64,000 nt of DNA from Poindextera sp036494815 (GTDB lineage Bacteria > Pseudomonadota > Alphaproteobacteria > Caulobacterales > Caulobacteraceae). Under the pieces are notes generated by a model. The model was not told the origin of the DNA and did no database searches. It worked only from the letters and a program-made list of their open reading frames with translations. Location of the stretch: positions 48,250-112,249 of the forward strand of contig DASXNV010000035.1 of the NCBI GenBank assembly GCA_036494815.1, in the 5' to 3' direction. Position numbers and translations under genes: made by a program. The stretch's first letter is position 1. Every line of letters begins with the position of its first letter. Shown piece by piece: positions 24,969-33,726 of the stretch.

Positions 24969-25714
24969 ACGCGGCCGGACTGCGCCGCCGCATCGAGATC
25001 GCCAGCCGCGTGACGCTTGGCGAGGAAGGCGAGGCCCGCGCAGCGCTGGAGGACGATTTCCACCATTTTCGGGTTTGGGTGCGCCACCGCGACGGGTTGG
25101 TGACGGCGACCGGCGCTGAAGCGCCGCGCCACCCCTACGCCACCTGTCCGCTTGCCGCCGGGCGCCTGGAAGAGCTTGTCGGCATGCCGCTCAGCCTGGC
25201 CTCAGGGGCGGTGTTCCGCTGGACGGACGCGCGATTGCAATGCACGCATATGCTGGATCTGGCAGGCCTCGCTATCGCCGCATCGGCCCGTGGAGACGGG
25301 CGCCGGCGATATGAGGCGGAAGTTCCCGACCGCATAGGCGGCCACACGTCGGCGCGGCTGCTGCGTGACGGACAACCGGCTCTGGTCTGGGATGTCTGCG
25401 ACGACCACATCATCGGCCCCGCCCCGTTCAACGGCTTGGCGCTGGGGATGGGCTTTGCGCGGTGGATACAGGAAAACCTCGCGCCGGATGAGGCGGAAGC
25501 CGCGCTGGTGCTGCGCCGTTGTGTGATGATTTCGAGGGGAAGAGGCGTGGACCTGGACGCGCAGCGGAACGCCGAACCGCTCGGGCGCTGCTTCAGCCAG
25601 CAGCCGGAACGGGCGCCCTCAGCCTTGCGGGTGCGCCATTCGACGCGGGATTTCAGCAACGCAGTGGGGCGTCTTTGTGAAGATGATGATGCCTGGATAG
25701 ATTTCTGTATATAG
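24965..25714 (+). CDS. DUF2889 protein coupled to TetR
   Basis: The 249-aa protein fits DUF2889: RRRIEIASRV at the N-terminus, EDDFHHFRVWVRH, HPYATCPLA and CTHMLDLAGLAI. The family has no firm function but often lies in CoA-dependent aromatic or steroid catabolic clusters. The conserved Cys and His residues (TCPLA, CTHML) could bind metal or be catalytic. The ATG at 24965 overlaps the TetR stop (ATGA); the longer frame from 24917 is not needed. Translational coupling to a regulator suggests a role in the same pathway. Confidence 0.75.
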   Translation: MNAAGLRRRIEIASRVTLGEEGEARAALEDDFHHFRVWVRHRDGLVTATGAEAPRHPYATCPLAAGRLEELVGMPLSLASGAVFRWTDARLQCTHMLDLAGLAIAASARGDGRRRYEAEVPDRIGGHTSARLLRDGQPALVWDVCDDHIIGPAPFNGLALGMGFARWIQENLAPDEAEAALVLRRCVMISRGRGVDLDAQRNAEPLGRCFSQQPERAPSALRVRHSTRDFSNAVGRLCEDDDAWIDFCI

Positions 25715-25729
25715 ATTTTCATTCTGTAT
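25703..25729. repeat. Direct repeat TTCTGTAT, 19-bp period
   Basis: TTCTGTAT occurs at 25703-25710 and 25722-25729 in an A/T-rich patch spanning the end of the DUF2889 gene, about 270 bases before the IclR start. The 19-bp period matches the repeat at 18689. It may be a promoter or regulator site. The remaining gap to 26000 has no supported gene. Confidence 0.3.
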
Positions 25730-25999
25730 CTGATATGTGCATCGGCGAACGCCATGGGCTGGCGCAGATCACAACACGAGCGCACATCCCGCATGACCCT
25801 GGCCCGCATGATCCTTCACGAGGCCAATCTAGCGAGCGCCGATGCTTCGCCGACCCAGCCAACGGATCGTGACCGGCGCGGGCCCCGTCGCCCCCGCAGG
25901 TCCAGCGCACCGGATCGACTAAGCCAGCGGGTTCGCCTCGTTGACTCGGCCGCGAGCATCCGCGAAGTCTGGACCAGCTCAGGCATGGGGGACACGATC

Positions 26000-26842
26000 A
26001 TGGCCAGGCCGGGATCGGAACCCACCGATGACGAGCCCAGAACCACAGCCCTGGCGCGTGGGGTGCAGATTCTGCAGTGTTTCTCGACCGCCGCCCCGGC
26101 GCTGAGCAGCCGGGAGATCATGGCGCGCACCGGCCTGCCGCGGCCGACAGTGTTCCGCCTCACCCGCGCCCTGCGCCAGCTGGGTTTGCTGAGTTATTCG
26201 GAAAGCCGCGCGGCCTTCACGCTAAGCCTGGGCATGCTGACCCTGGCGTCGCCGGTTTTGGCCCGCATGACCGCGCGGCAGATCGCCCGCCCCCTGATGC
26301 AATCGCTGGCGGACCACGCCCAGGGACAGGTGAGCATGATGGTGGGCGAAAACCGCCATATGATCGTCGTCGAGGTCGCCCAGGGCGCCAGTTCGTCCGT
26401 CTTTCGAATGGAGATCGGCACGCGCGTATCGCTGGCCCGCACTGTGACGGGCCGCGCCTACCTGCTGAACCTGCCGCAAGCCGAACAGCAAGCCTATCTG
26501 GATCATTCGGCCGAGGGTGACGCCGAGCGAAGACATCGGCTGGAAGCCAAACTGGCCGAAACCGCCGCTGACCTGGCCGCAAAGGGCTACGCAACCGACG
26601 AAAGCGAATACGTGCGAGGGCTCTTGGCGATCGCAGCGCCCATGCGCAGCGCAATCGAAGGCCAACTGGCGGTTTTCTCCTGTTCTGTCCCTTCGTTCGT
26701 CGTCGACGCGGCGCGAGTGAATGACATCGGCCTGCGCCTCAGCGCGCTGGTCCGCAATGTCGAAGCTTCCGTGGGCCACGTTGACGAACTTCCGCCCGCA
26801 ACCCGCGAAATCTCAGTCAGGACCCGCCGCTCCGAGCGGTGA
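26000..26842 (+). CDS. IclR-family transcriptional regulator
   Basis: The 280-aa regulator has the IclR winged HTH at about 12-75 (TALARGVQILQCF, then LSSREIMARTGLPRPTVFRLTRAL), followed by the GAF-like effector domain with IVVEVAQG and the RTVTGRAYL segment. The frame is open from 25754, but the ATG at 26000 follows GGGGGA by 8 bases and gives the usual IclR length. It lies 31 bases before the acyl-CoA dehydrogenase gene. IclR regulators commonly control catabolic operons such as dit (DitR). Confidence 0.88.
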   Translation: MARPGSEPTDDEPRTTALARGVQILQCFSTAAPALSSREIMARTGLPRPTVFRLTRALRQLGLLSYSESRAAFTLSLGMLTLASPVLARMTARQIARPLMQSLADHAQGQVSMMVGENRHMIVVEVAQGASSSVFRMEIGTRVSLARTVTGRAYLLNLPQAEQQAYLDHSAEGDAERRHRLEAKLAETAADLAAKGYATDESEYVRGLLAIAAPMRSAIEGQLAVFSCSVPSFVVDAARVNDIGLRLSALVRNVEASVGHVDELPPATREISVRTRRSER

Positions 26843-26873
26843 GCGTCCATGCGACCGTTTTGGAGTCCCGCCC

Positions 26874-28004
26874 ATGCGCACCGTCTTTCGTGAGGACCAC
26901 GAAATTTTCCGCAGCCAGGTCCGGCGGTTCATCGACCGCGAGATCGTCCCCCACCACGCCCAATGGGAACTTGACGGCATCGTGCCCAAGGAGATCTGGC
27001 TTAAGGCCGGGGCAGAGGGCCTTCTCTGTGTGACCATACCCCAGGAATACGGCGGTCCCGGCGGCGATGTCGGCCATGCCGCCGTGCTCATCGAAGAGCT
27101 GGCGCGCGCCAACGCCACGGCGGTGGGTTTCACAACCCACTCCGACATCGCCGCGCCCTACCTCCTCGCCTATGGAACCGAAGAGCAGAAACAGCGGTGG
27201 TTGCCCGGCATGGCCTCCGGCGAACTGATCTGCGCCATCGCCATGACCGAGCCAGGCATCGGCAGTGATCTGCGCTCACTGCGCATGGCGGCGCGGCGCG
27301 ACGGGGACGACTACATCCTGGATGGTCAGAAGACCTTCATCTCCAACGGCATCAACGCCAATCTGGTGATCGCCGCCACCAAGGCGGAGCCCACGCCGAG
27401 CGGCAAGGAAATCACCCTGATCTGCGTCGAAGAAGGCGCCACTGGCTTCACCAAGGGGCGCAAGCTCGAAAAGATCGGGCTGAAGGGGCAGGACACCTCG
27501 GAGCTTTTCTTCAGCGATGTACGGGTTCCGGCGGCCAATCGGCTCGGCGAGGAGCACAAGGGCTTCGGCTATCTCACTCACCAGTTGGCTCGCGAACGGC
27601 TGGTGATCGCCATTCGCGCGGCGCAATCCATCGAGACCCTGCTTGACGAAACCATCGCCTACACCCGCGAACGCAAGGCGTTCGGCCAGACCGTGTTCGA
27701 CTATCAAAACAGTCGCTTCAAGCTGGCCGAGGCCAAAGCGCAGGCGACTATGCTGCGCGTATTCGTCGACCACTGCCTGGGCCTGCTGATGAACGGCGAG
27801 CTGACGCCCGACGTGGCGGCCATGGCCAAGCTGGTCGGCTCGGAAATGCAAAACCGCCTGCTCGACGATTTCGTCCAGCTGCACGGCGGTTACGGTTTCA
27901 TGAGCGAATTCAAGGTCAGCCGCGCCTGGGTCGACGCCCGCGTAGCACGCATCTACGGCGGGACCTCGGAAATCATGAAGGAAATCATCGCCCGCAGCCT
28001 GTGA
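26874..28004 (+). CDS. Acyl-CoA dehydrogenase
   Basis: The 376-aa flavoenzyme has the ACAD layout: N-terminal helices (FREDHEIFRSQVRRFIDRE), the ICAIAMTEPGIGSDL flavin-binding signature, the RERLVIAIRAAQ helix, and C-terminal QLHGGYGFMSEFKVSR then RIYGGTSEIMKEIIARSL. The catalytic Glu usual for short- and medium-chain types would lie in the YGGTSEI region. The ATG at 26874 has GGAG 9 bases upstream and starts at the family N-terminus. It introduces a 2,3-double bond into an acyl-CoA, complementing HAD and thiolase. Confidence 0.92.
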   Translation: MRTVFREDHEIFRSQVRRFIDREIVPHHAQWELDGIVPKEIWLKAGAEGLLCVTIPQEYGGPGGDVGHAAVLIEELARANATAVGFTTHSDIAAPYLLAYGTEEQKQRWLPGMASGELICAIAMTEPGIGSDLRSLRMAARRDGDDYILDGQKTFISNGINANLVIAATKAEPTPSGKEITLICVEEGATGFTKGRKLEKIGLKGQDTSELFFSDVRVPAANRLGEEHKGFGYLTHQLARERLVIAIRAAQSIETLLDETIAYTRERKAFGQTVFDYQNSRFKLAEAKAQATMLRVFVDHCLGLLMNGELTPDVAAMAKLVGSEMQNRLLDDFVQLHGGYGFMSEFKVSRAWVDARVARIYGGTSEIMKEIIARSL

Positions 28005-28036
28005 GCAGGATTTGCAGAATTGGCCCTGTTCAATCC

Positions 28037-28564
28037 TCAAGCGGCGGACGCGTCTTCCTCTGGATAGCCGCGCTGCACATAGGTCATCCGTCCGCCGGCC
28101 AGCATCAGGGCGCAGAACATGTTGAGCTCGACGATCTGTTCGGTGGTGAAGTGACGCGCAAGCTCGGCGAACACCGCCTCGTCGATGGCGAAGTAGTCGG
28201 CCGCGAACAATTCGGCATAGCGCAGCGCCGCCTGTTCCGAGGAGGAGAAGCGCGCATCGTCCCAGGACAGGCAGGCGATGTCCTCCTCGCTGACCGCGTC
28301 GGACTTTCGCGCGATCTGACAGGCGTTGCACTTGGTGATGCTGGCGATCTTCAGGCGCGCCAGTTCGCGCAAGCGATCATCAAGGCAGCCGTGAACATGG
28401 ATCTGTTCCAGAGTCTGCAGCCAGGCCAGCGCCAGGCCGGGACGGTGAGCCCAGATCTGAACAGGAATGGTCGATGACAGCATTCGGCTCGCCTGGCCCC
28501 GCGCCACAGCGCCCGCCAGTTCCGGCTCCAGATTCTCCAGCGGGACCGGATCGATCAACGGCAT
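28037..28564 (-). CDS. Carboxymuconolactone decarboxylase/AhpD-like protein
   Basis: The 175-aa all-helical protein has the AhpD-type Cys79-x2-Cys82 (KCNACQIARKSDAV) after a helix typical of CMD family members (RELARLKIASIT). Such proteins act as peroxidase/disulfide reductase or as decarboxylase-like enzymes; the intact CxxC favours a redox role. It is monocistronic, converges on the acyl-CoA dehydrogenase gene and diverges from the quinone oxidoreductase gene. It may protect against peroxides made by the flavoenzymes and P450s; that is inference. Confidence 0.82.
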   Translation of the reverse strand: MPLIDPVPLENLEPELAGAVARGQASRMLSSTIPVQIWAHRPGLALAWLQTLEQIHVHGCLDDRLRELARLKIASITKCNACQIARKSDAVSEEDIACLSWDDARFSSSEQAALRYAELFAADYFAIDEAVFAELARHFTTEQIVELNMFCALMLAGGRMTYVQRGYPEEDASAA

Positions 28565-28685
28565 TGGTGGCCTTCCCAGAAAAATATCGGACAGCGGGCG
28601 ACGCTAGTCTTGGCGATTTGCCCGCACAAGCTGCTGCAGCGTGCGGAGCTGGCCGCATTGGCTCTGATCAAACAAGGATATTGAT

Positions 28686-29663
28686 ATGAAAGCCGTGGTG
28701 GTACGAGCCTTCGGGGCCCCAGAGTCCTTTCACGTCGAAGAGGTGGCCGATCCACCCGTCGCGCCTCAGGACGTGCGCGTGCGGGTGCGGACTTCAGCCG
28801 TCAATTTCGTCGACGGCCTGGTGTCGAGCGGCGCCTATCAGGTGCGACCCGATCTGCCGTTCACGCCCGGCGGAGAGTTCGCCGGCATCGTGGACACGGT
28901 AGGCGCCGACGTGACCGGCCTAAGCCCCGGCCAGCGGGTTTGCGGATCGACGATCCGCGGCGCCTGGGGCGAGCTCGTTACACTGAATGCGGCCCTTGTG
29001 TTTCCAATTCCCGAGTCCATGACGTTCGTCGAGGCTGGAGCCTTCCGCGTCAGTAACGCCACCGCCTACCATGCGCTGGTTCAACGCGCAGCCTTGCGGG
29101 CCGGCGAGACGGTGCTGGTGCTGGGAGCGGGCGGCGCTGTCGGCTTCGCCGCGGTGCAGATCGCCAAGGCGCTCGGCGCCCAGGTGGTCGCATCGGCTTC
29201 GACACCGGAAAAGCGGAGTTTGGCGGCCGACGCTGGCGCTGACGCGGTGGTCGACGCCCGTGCGCCCGACTGGCGCGAACAGGTGAAACAGGCTGCAGGC
29301 GGCCGCGTCGATGTGGTGGTTGACCCCGTCGGGGGCGAAATGACCGAACTGGCGTTCCGCTGCCTCGGCTGGGGTGGCCGTCACCTGGTCATCGGCTTCG
29401 CCGCCGGCGCGATCCCTCGCCTGCCTACCAACCTTGCGCTGGTCAAGGGCGCGGCCCTGATCGGGGTCGATATTCGCCAGTTCAGCCTGCTTGAGCCGAC
29501 GGCCAGCGCGGCCAACATGCGCGCGCTCTTCCAACTCTACCAGGAAGGCCGACTGATCACGGCGCCAGCGCGCATCTTCCCCTTGGAGAATTTCGCCGAA
29601 GCGATGAACGCGGTGAACAACGGAGAAATCGTGGGCCGCGCGCTGTTGACCGTCTCCGACTAG
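28686..29663 (+). CDS. NADPH:quinone oxidoreductase-like MDR protein
   Basis: The 325-aa medium-chain reductase lacks the zinc Cys sites of alcohol dehydrogenases and looks like the quinone reductase group. The GroES-like domain has FTPGGEFAGIV; the Rossmann loop GAGGAVG is at 147-153. It would reduce quinones or enones with NADPH. AAGGA precedes the ATG by 8 bases. The DUF35/thiolase-like pair follows after 142 bases. An enoyl-CoA or enone reductase role in side-chain breakdown is also possible. Confidence 0.88.
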   Translation: MKAVVVRAFGAPESFHVEEVADPPVAPQDVRVRVRTSAVNFVDGLVSSGAYQVRPDLPFTPGGEFAGIVDTVGADVTGLSPGQRVCGSTIRGAWGELVTLNAALVFPIPESMTFVEAGAFRVSNATAYHALVQRAALRAGETVLVLGAGGAVGFAAVQIAKALGAQVVASASTPEKRSLAADAGADAVVDARAPDWREQVKQAAGGRVDVVVDPVGGEMTELAFRCLGWGGRHLVIGFAAGAIPRLPTNLALVKGAALIGVDIRQFSLLEPTASAANMRALFQLYQEGRLITAPARIFPLENFAEAMNAVNNGEIVGRALLTVSD

Positions 29664-29805
29664 GCGGATCGCGGCGATCGACACCCGTTCGATCAACCCG
29701 ATCGGGGATGATTTTGCACATTTTTGAGACGACTGTATCGATTTCGCGAATGACGTCGCTGAGGTGTGTGGGATAAGTCCCGCGAACGCCACGAGGAGGC
29801 CGGCC

Positions 29806-30225
29806 ATGACGATGGCGAGGAAGTTGCCGCTGCTGACCCAGGAGACCGAAGCCTTCTGGCGCGGCGGCGCGCAGGGCGAACTGCGCATCTTCCGCTGTCA
29901 GGCCTGCAAGACTTGGATCCATCCGCCGACGCCGATCTGCTTACATTGCGACAGCCTGGACGTCGGACCGGAACCGGTTTGCGGCCGGGGCCACGTGACG
30001 AGTTTCACCATCAACCATCAGGCCTGGGCGCCAGAACTGGATACGCCATTCGTGATCGCCATCGTCGAACTGGTCGAGCAGCCAGGCTTGAGGTTTCTTA
30101 CCAACGTCGTCGATTGCGCCGTGGATGAGGTGGCCATCGACATGCCCGTGCGGGTGGTCTTCGAACAGCACGAGGATATCTGGCTTCCCCTGTTCGAGAG
30201 AGACCAGCCCGAGGCAAACGCCTGA
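29806..30225 (+). CDS. DUF35 (Zn-ribbon/OB-fold) acyl-CoA-binding protein
   Basis: The 139-aa protein has an N-terminal rubredoxin-like zinc ribbon (CQACK, then CLHC, two Cys-x2-Cys knuckles) after the helix QETEAFWRG, then the OB-fold segment GHVTSFTINHQ. DUF35 proteins partner thiolase-like enzymes; in steroid degradation the ChsH2 DUF35 domain binds the acyl-CoA for the Ltp2 aldolase. The ATG follows GAGGAGG by 6 bases; its stop overlaps the next start (TGATG), so both subunits are made together. Confidence 0.9.
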   Translation: MTMARKLPLLTQETEAFWRGGAQGELRIFRCQACKTWIHPPTPICLHCDSLDVGPEPVCGRGHVTSFTINHQAWAPELDTPFVIAIVELVEQPGLRFLTNVVDCAVDEVAIDMPVRVVFEQHEDIWLPLFERDQPEANA

Positions 30226-31415
30226 TGTTCGATCGTGTGTTTGAAAAGGATGTGGCGATCACCGGCATCGGCCAGTCCGAAGTCGCGCGCCCCTCCTCGA
30301 AATCCGCGCTCAGGCTCTCGGTGGACGCCTGCCTTGAGGCCATCGCCGACGCGGGCCTTACTCGGGCCGACATCGATGGCGTCGCCTGCTGGCCAGGCGA
30401 CAACAACAACGGCGACAGCTTTTCACCGGTCGGCGCGCCGGCGCTGAAGAGCGCGCTTGGCCTTGAGGTGAACTGGTATGGCGCCGGCTATGAGGGACCG
30501 GGGCCGCTCACCGGCGTCATCGAAGGGGCGATGGCCATCGCCGCCGGACTGGCTCGCCACGTGCTGGTGTTTCGCACCATCACCGAATCCAGCGGGCGGG
30601 CGCGCAACCGCACCGCCAATGCCTTGAGCAACAAGACCACCGGCCGCGACAGCAGCTATTATTGGCAGTGGTACACGCCCTTCAACGCCCTGTCGGCGAT
30701 CAACATGATCGCCATGTACGCCCAGCGGCACTTTCATGACTACGGCACCAAACCCGAACAGCTGGCGCAGATCGCCCTCACCTGCCGCCGTCACGCCGCG
30801 CTGAACCCCAAGGCGATCTACCGCGATCCGATGACCATGGACGACTACATGGCTTCGCGGATGATCTCGACGCCGCTGCGCATGTTCGATTGCGATGTCC
30901 ATTGCGACGCCTCCACCGCGATCGTGTTGTCGCGCAAGGATATGGCCAAGGACCAACCCAACCCGCCGATCCGCATCGAGGCGATCGGTTCGGCCCTGCA
31001 TCAACCCTGGTCCTGGGACCAGATATCGCTGACCGAGATGGTCACCGGCGAAGTGGGCCGGATGATGTGGAACCGGACGGATCTGAAGCCATCCGATGTG
31101 GACACCGCCCAGCTCTATGACGGCTTTTCGATCCTGACCTTGATCTGGCTGGAAGGCCTGGGCTTTTGCCCCAAGGGCGAAGGCGGCCGCTTCATCGAAG
31201 GCGGCGGTCGCATCGCATTGGATGGCCAGCTGCCCCTGAACACCAACGGCGGCCAGCTCTCCGGCGGACGCACCCATGGCCTGGGCTATGTGCACGAGGC
31301 CTGTCTTCAGTTGTGGGGGCGAGCTGGCGAGCGTCAACTTGTTAACCCCCAGGTCGCCGCCGCCGCCGCCGGAGGCGGCCCTCTCGGCGGCAGCCTCCTG
31401 CTCACGCGCGACTAA
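30225..31415 (+). CDS. Thiolase-like protein without nucleophilic Cys (Ltp2-like aldolase)
   Basis: The 396-aa protein has the thiolase fold of the SCP-x/lipid-transfer group: N-terminal VAITGIGQSEVARPS, the central TCRRHAALNPKA helix, and C-terminal NTNGGQLSGGR and GLGYVHEACLQLWG. The thiolase nucleophile position (usually a Cys near residue 90) has no Cys; the region reads WYGAGYEGPGPL. It therefore cannot do normal Claisen cleavage. With the DUF35 gene overlapping its start, the best fit is a retro-aldol lyase like Ltp2, which removes a short acyl-CoA from a branched hydroxyacyl-CoA. Confidence 0.85.
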   Translation: MFDRVFEKDVAITGIGQSEVARPSSKSALRLSVDACLEAIADAGLTRADIDGVACWPGDNNNGDSFSPVGAPALKSALGLEVNWYGAGYEGPGPLTGVIEGAMAIAAGLARHVLVFRTITESSGRARNRTANALSNKTTGRDSSYYWQWYTPFNALSAINMIAMYAQRHFHDYGTKPEQLAQIALTCRRHAALNPKAIYRDPMTMDDYMASRMISTPLRMFDCDVHCDASTAIVLSRKDMAKDQPNPPIRIEAIGSALHQPWSWDQISLTEMVTGEVGRMMWNRTDLKPSDVDTAQLYDGFSILTLIWLEGLGFCPKGEGGRFIEGGGRIALDGQLPLNTNGGQLSGGRTHGLGYVHEACLQLWGRAGERQLVNPQVAAAAAGGGPLGGSLLLTRD

Positions 31416-31504
31416 AGAAGCAGCGGCCAAGGCCGCAACGACACGGTCCAAGGACGATCCCATCGTGCGGCGCGGCGGGACGGATCCCCTCGCTCGACCT
31501 AAAT

Positions 31505-31533
31505 GTGTGAACTCTATTTTCGCCATATAGAAT
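31505..31533 (+). promoter_or_regulatory. Possible promoter upstream of the PKD hydrolase
   Basis: An A/T-rich patch with TGTGAA (31506-31511) and TAGAAT (31528-31533), spacer 16, lies about 100 bases before the start at 31632. Match to the consensus is moderate only. A TTG-initiated extension from 31542 is possible but not supported by the paralog. Confidence 0.3.
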
Positions 31534-31631
31534 AAGGTGCGTTGACCCAGACGCTGTCTCCACCCTATGGTTCTGCCGCTCAGGACAATAAGTTTTGGCC
31601 ATTAAGGTCACAGATAAGGGTCGACACGCAG

Positions 31632-33725
31632 ATGCAAGACGTCAAGGAACAGCCGAAGCTCGACGTGGCTTCGTACGCCGTCAGGGACCGCTATTTCGGT
31701 AAGCCTTACATCGACCGCGACGAGCATCGCGACGCGCCCTATCCGCACCGTAACGTCCACGGTGGATTTGAGAACACGGACACCCGCTTCACCTTCTACT
31801 TCCCCGCCAAGGAAGAATGGGGCGGGCGAATGTACCACCCGCTGGAAGGCGCCCATGCCGGGCATGAGGAAGCCTTCGCCGGCGCCATGGGCGCTCTGCT
31901 CGGCGGTCTCGAAATGATGACCAAGCTCGGCGGCTACATGGTCGAATCCAATTCAGGTCACATCGGCGACGACATCGACCCACGGGCGGGCGTCGACCCG
32001 GGCCTCTACGGCTACCGCGCCAGCGTCGAAAGCGCGCGCTTTTCTAAACACGTCGCCAAGCAGGTCTATGGCCGTGAACCGGACTACAGTTATGTCTGGG
32101 GCGGCAGCGGCGGCGGCCGGCGTTCTCCCCTGTGCCTGGAATACTGCGACGGCGTCTATGACGGCGCCCTGCCCTTCATGGGCGGCGGCAATATTGAAAC
32201 CCATGGGACCAATTCGCGCGTGCGCAGCGAACAGCCGCTCTCCTTTGGCTCCATGTTCAACGTACAACGACTGCTGGAGGGCGATAAACTTGACGTGGTC
32301 ATCGACGCCATGCAACCGGGCGGCAGCGGAAACCCGTTCGAAGGCCTGACCACGCACGAACGGGAAGAACTCTCCAATCTCTACAGGCTCGGCTATCCGC
32401 GCGGCGACGAGTTGATGATCTCAAAGCCCATGGGCCAGATCTGGCTCTGGTCTTCCATCGCCGACATGCTGCTCGAAGAGGACGCCGACTACTTCAAGGC
32501 CTTTTGGACACGGCCGGGCTATGTGGGCCACGACCAGCCTGAAGCGGTGCAAGGCGACCTGATCGACGTCACCCTTCCGGTCACGCGCATCATCACCGCC
32601 CAGGAACTGATGAGCGAGGAATTCGCTGGCCCTGAATATGCCGACGCCAAGCCCATGGCGATGATGATCGCCTCCTCCAGCGGACAGTGGGATCTGCCGA
32701 TCGCCATCGAGGTCAAGGGCGTCGGCAAAGGTTATCGCCGCGGCGCGGGGGTGCTGATCGCCAACGGCGACATAGCCGGTCGGCAGCTTTATTGCACCCA
32801 GAGTGTCGGCGACCTCTTTTTCTGTGACGGCCGCAAGGAATCCAATCTCTATCGTTTTCGCGGCCTGAAGGTCGGCGACATGGTTCACATCGACAACCAC
32901 GCCTTCCTCGCCTTCTGCTACTCCTATCGTCATCACATCTCGAACGATCCGATGAACGACTTCCTGCGCGTGGATGGCGAACCCCTCTATCCTCAACACG
33001 GCCTGCCGATGCAGTCGCCGCTGATGGGCGTGCCCTATTCCGGGCAGTACGAAGGCAAGCTTTTGTGGATCCACCACACCCACGACGCTTCCCTGTGGCC
33101 GCCCCAGGGCGTGATCTACAAGCGGGCCGTCGAGGAGGTTCAGGGGCCTGAGAAGGCGCGCGAGCGCTTCCGGATACAATGGACCCAAAACGCCGAACAC
33201 GTGCCGCCGATGCTGCTGCCGTCGAACCCCAAGCGCGCCACGACCACCTGGCTAATCAACTATATGCCCAGCATCGAGCAGGGATTGGTCGATCTCGCCG
33301 CATGGGTCGAAAAGGGCGTGGCGCCGGCCGAAACCCAATATGTCTTCGCCGACGGCAAGGTCAGGCTTCCGCCGACGGCCAAGGAACGCGGGGGCACCCA
33401 GCCGGTCGTCAATGTCACCGTCGGTGGAGCCCTGCGGGCCCAAGCGCGTCCGGGCGAAGCGGTCACGGTTCAGGTCAAGGCCGAAGCGCCTCCAGGCGCC
33501 GGGACCTTCACCCAGGTCCACTGGGACTTTGACGGCTCCGGTAGTTTCGCCACCAGCCAGTCGATCGAGCCGGGCCAGAGCGAGCTGACCCTGTCGACGA
33601 GCCACACCTATGTCGAGCCTGGAACCTATTTCGCCACGGCCAGGGTCCGGTTGAACCGCGAAGGCGATCCGGCGGGTCGCCGCCAGATCGAGAACCTCGC
33701 CTCGGCGCGGATCGTGGTCGGCTAG
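31632..33725 (+). CDS. Tannase-like alpha/beta-hydrolase with C-terminal PKD domain (paralog 1)
   Basis: The 697-aa protein has no signal peptide. Residues 95-190 align by eye with tannase: ESNSGHIG against GTDTGHQG, a nucleophile elbow GGSGGGR with Ser159, then YDGALPF against FDGVLLG. A distal HHTHDASLWPPQG could supply the catalytic His and Asp, which is inference. The C-terminus (about 620-690) is a PKD-type beta-sandwich (WDFDGSGSF, then HTYVEPGTYFATARV). The paralog at 59907 is similar throughout. The start at 31632 matches that paralog; the open frame goes back to 31542. Likely a cytoplasmic esterase or lactonase; substrate unknown. Confidence 0.75.
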   Translation: MQDVKEQPKLDVASYAVRDRYFGKPYIDRDEHRDAPYPHRNVHGGFENTDTRFTFYFPAKEEWGGRMYHPLEGAHAGHEEAFAGAMGALLGGLEMMTKLGGYMVESNSGHIGDDIDPRAGVDPGLYGYRASVESARFSKHVAKQVYGREPDYSYVWGGSGGGRRSPLCLEYCDGVYDGALPFMGGGNIETHGTNSRVRSEQPLSFGSMFNVQRLLEGDKLDVVIDAMQPGGSGNPFEGLTTHEREELSNLYRLGYPRGDELMISKPMGQIWLWSSIADMLLEEDADYFKAFWTRPGYVGHDQPEAVQGDLIDVTLPVTRIITAQELMSEEFAGPEYADAKPMAMMIASSSGQWDLPIAIEVKGVGKGYRRGAGVLIANGDIAGRQLYCTQSVGDLFFCDGRKESNLYRFRGLKVGDMVHIDNHAFLAFCYSYRHHISNDPMNDFLRVDGEPLYPQHGLPMQSPLMGVPYSGQYEGKLLWIHHTHDASLWPPQGVIYKRAVEEVQGPEKARERFRIQWTQNAEHVPPMLLPSNPKRATTTWLINYMPSIEQGLVDLAAWVEKGVAPAETQYVFADGKVRLPPTAKERGGTQPVVNVTVGGALRAQARPGEAVTVQVKAEAPPGAGTFTQVHWDFDGSGSFATSQSIEPGQSELTLSTSHTYVEPGTYFATARVRLNREGDPAGRRQIENLASARIVVG

Positions 33726-33726
33726 G

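Noticed and set aside
30423..31526. 367-codon minus-strand frame opposite the thiolase-like gene
   Set aside because: No family features; the plus-strand gene is coupled to DUF35 by TGATG.
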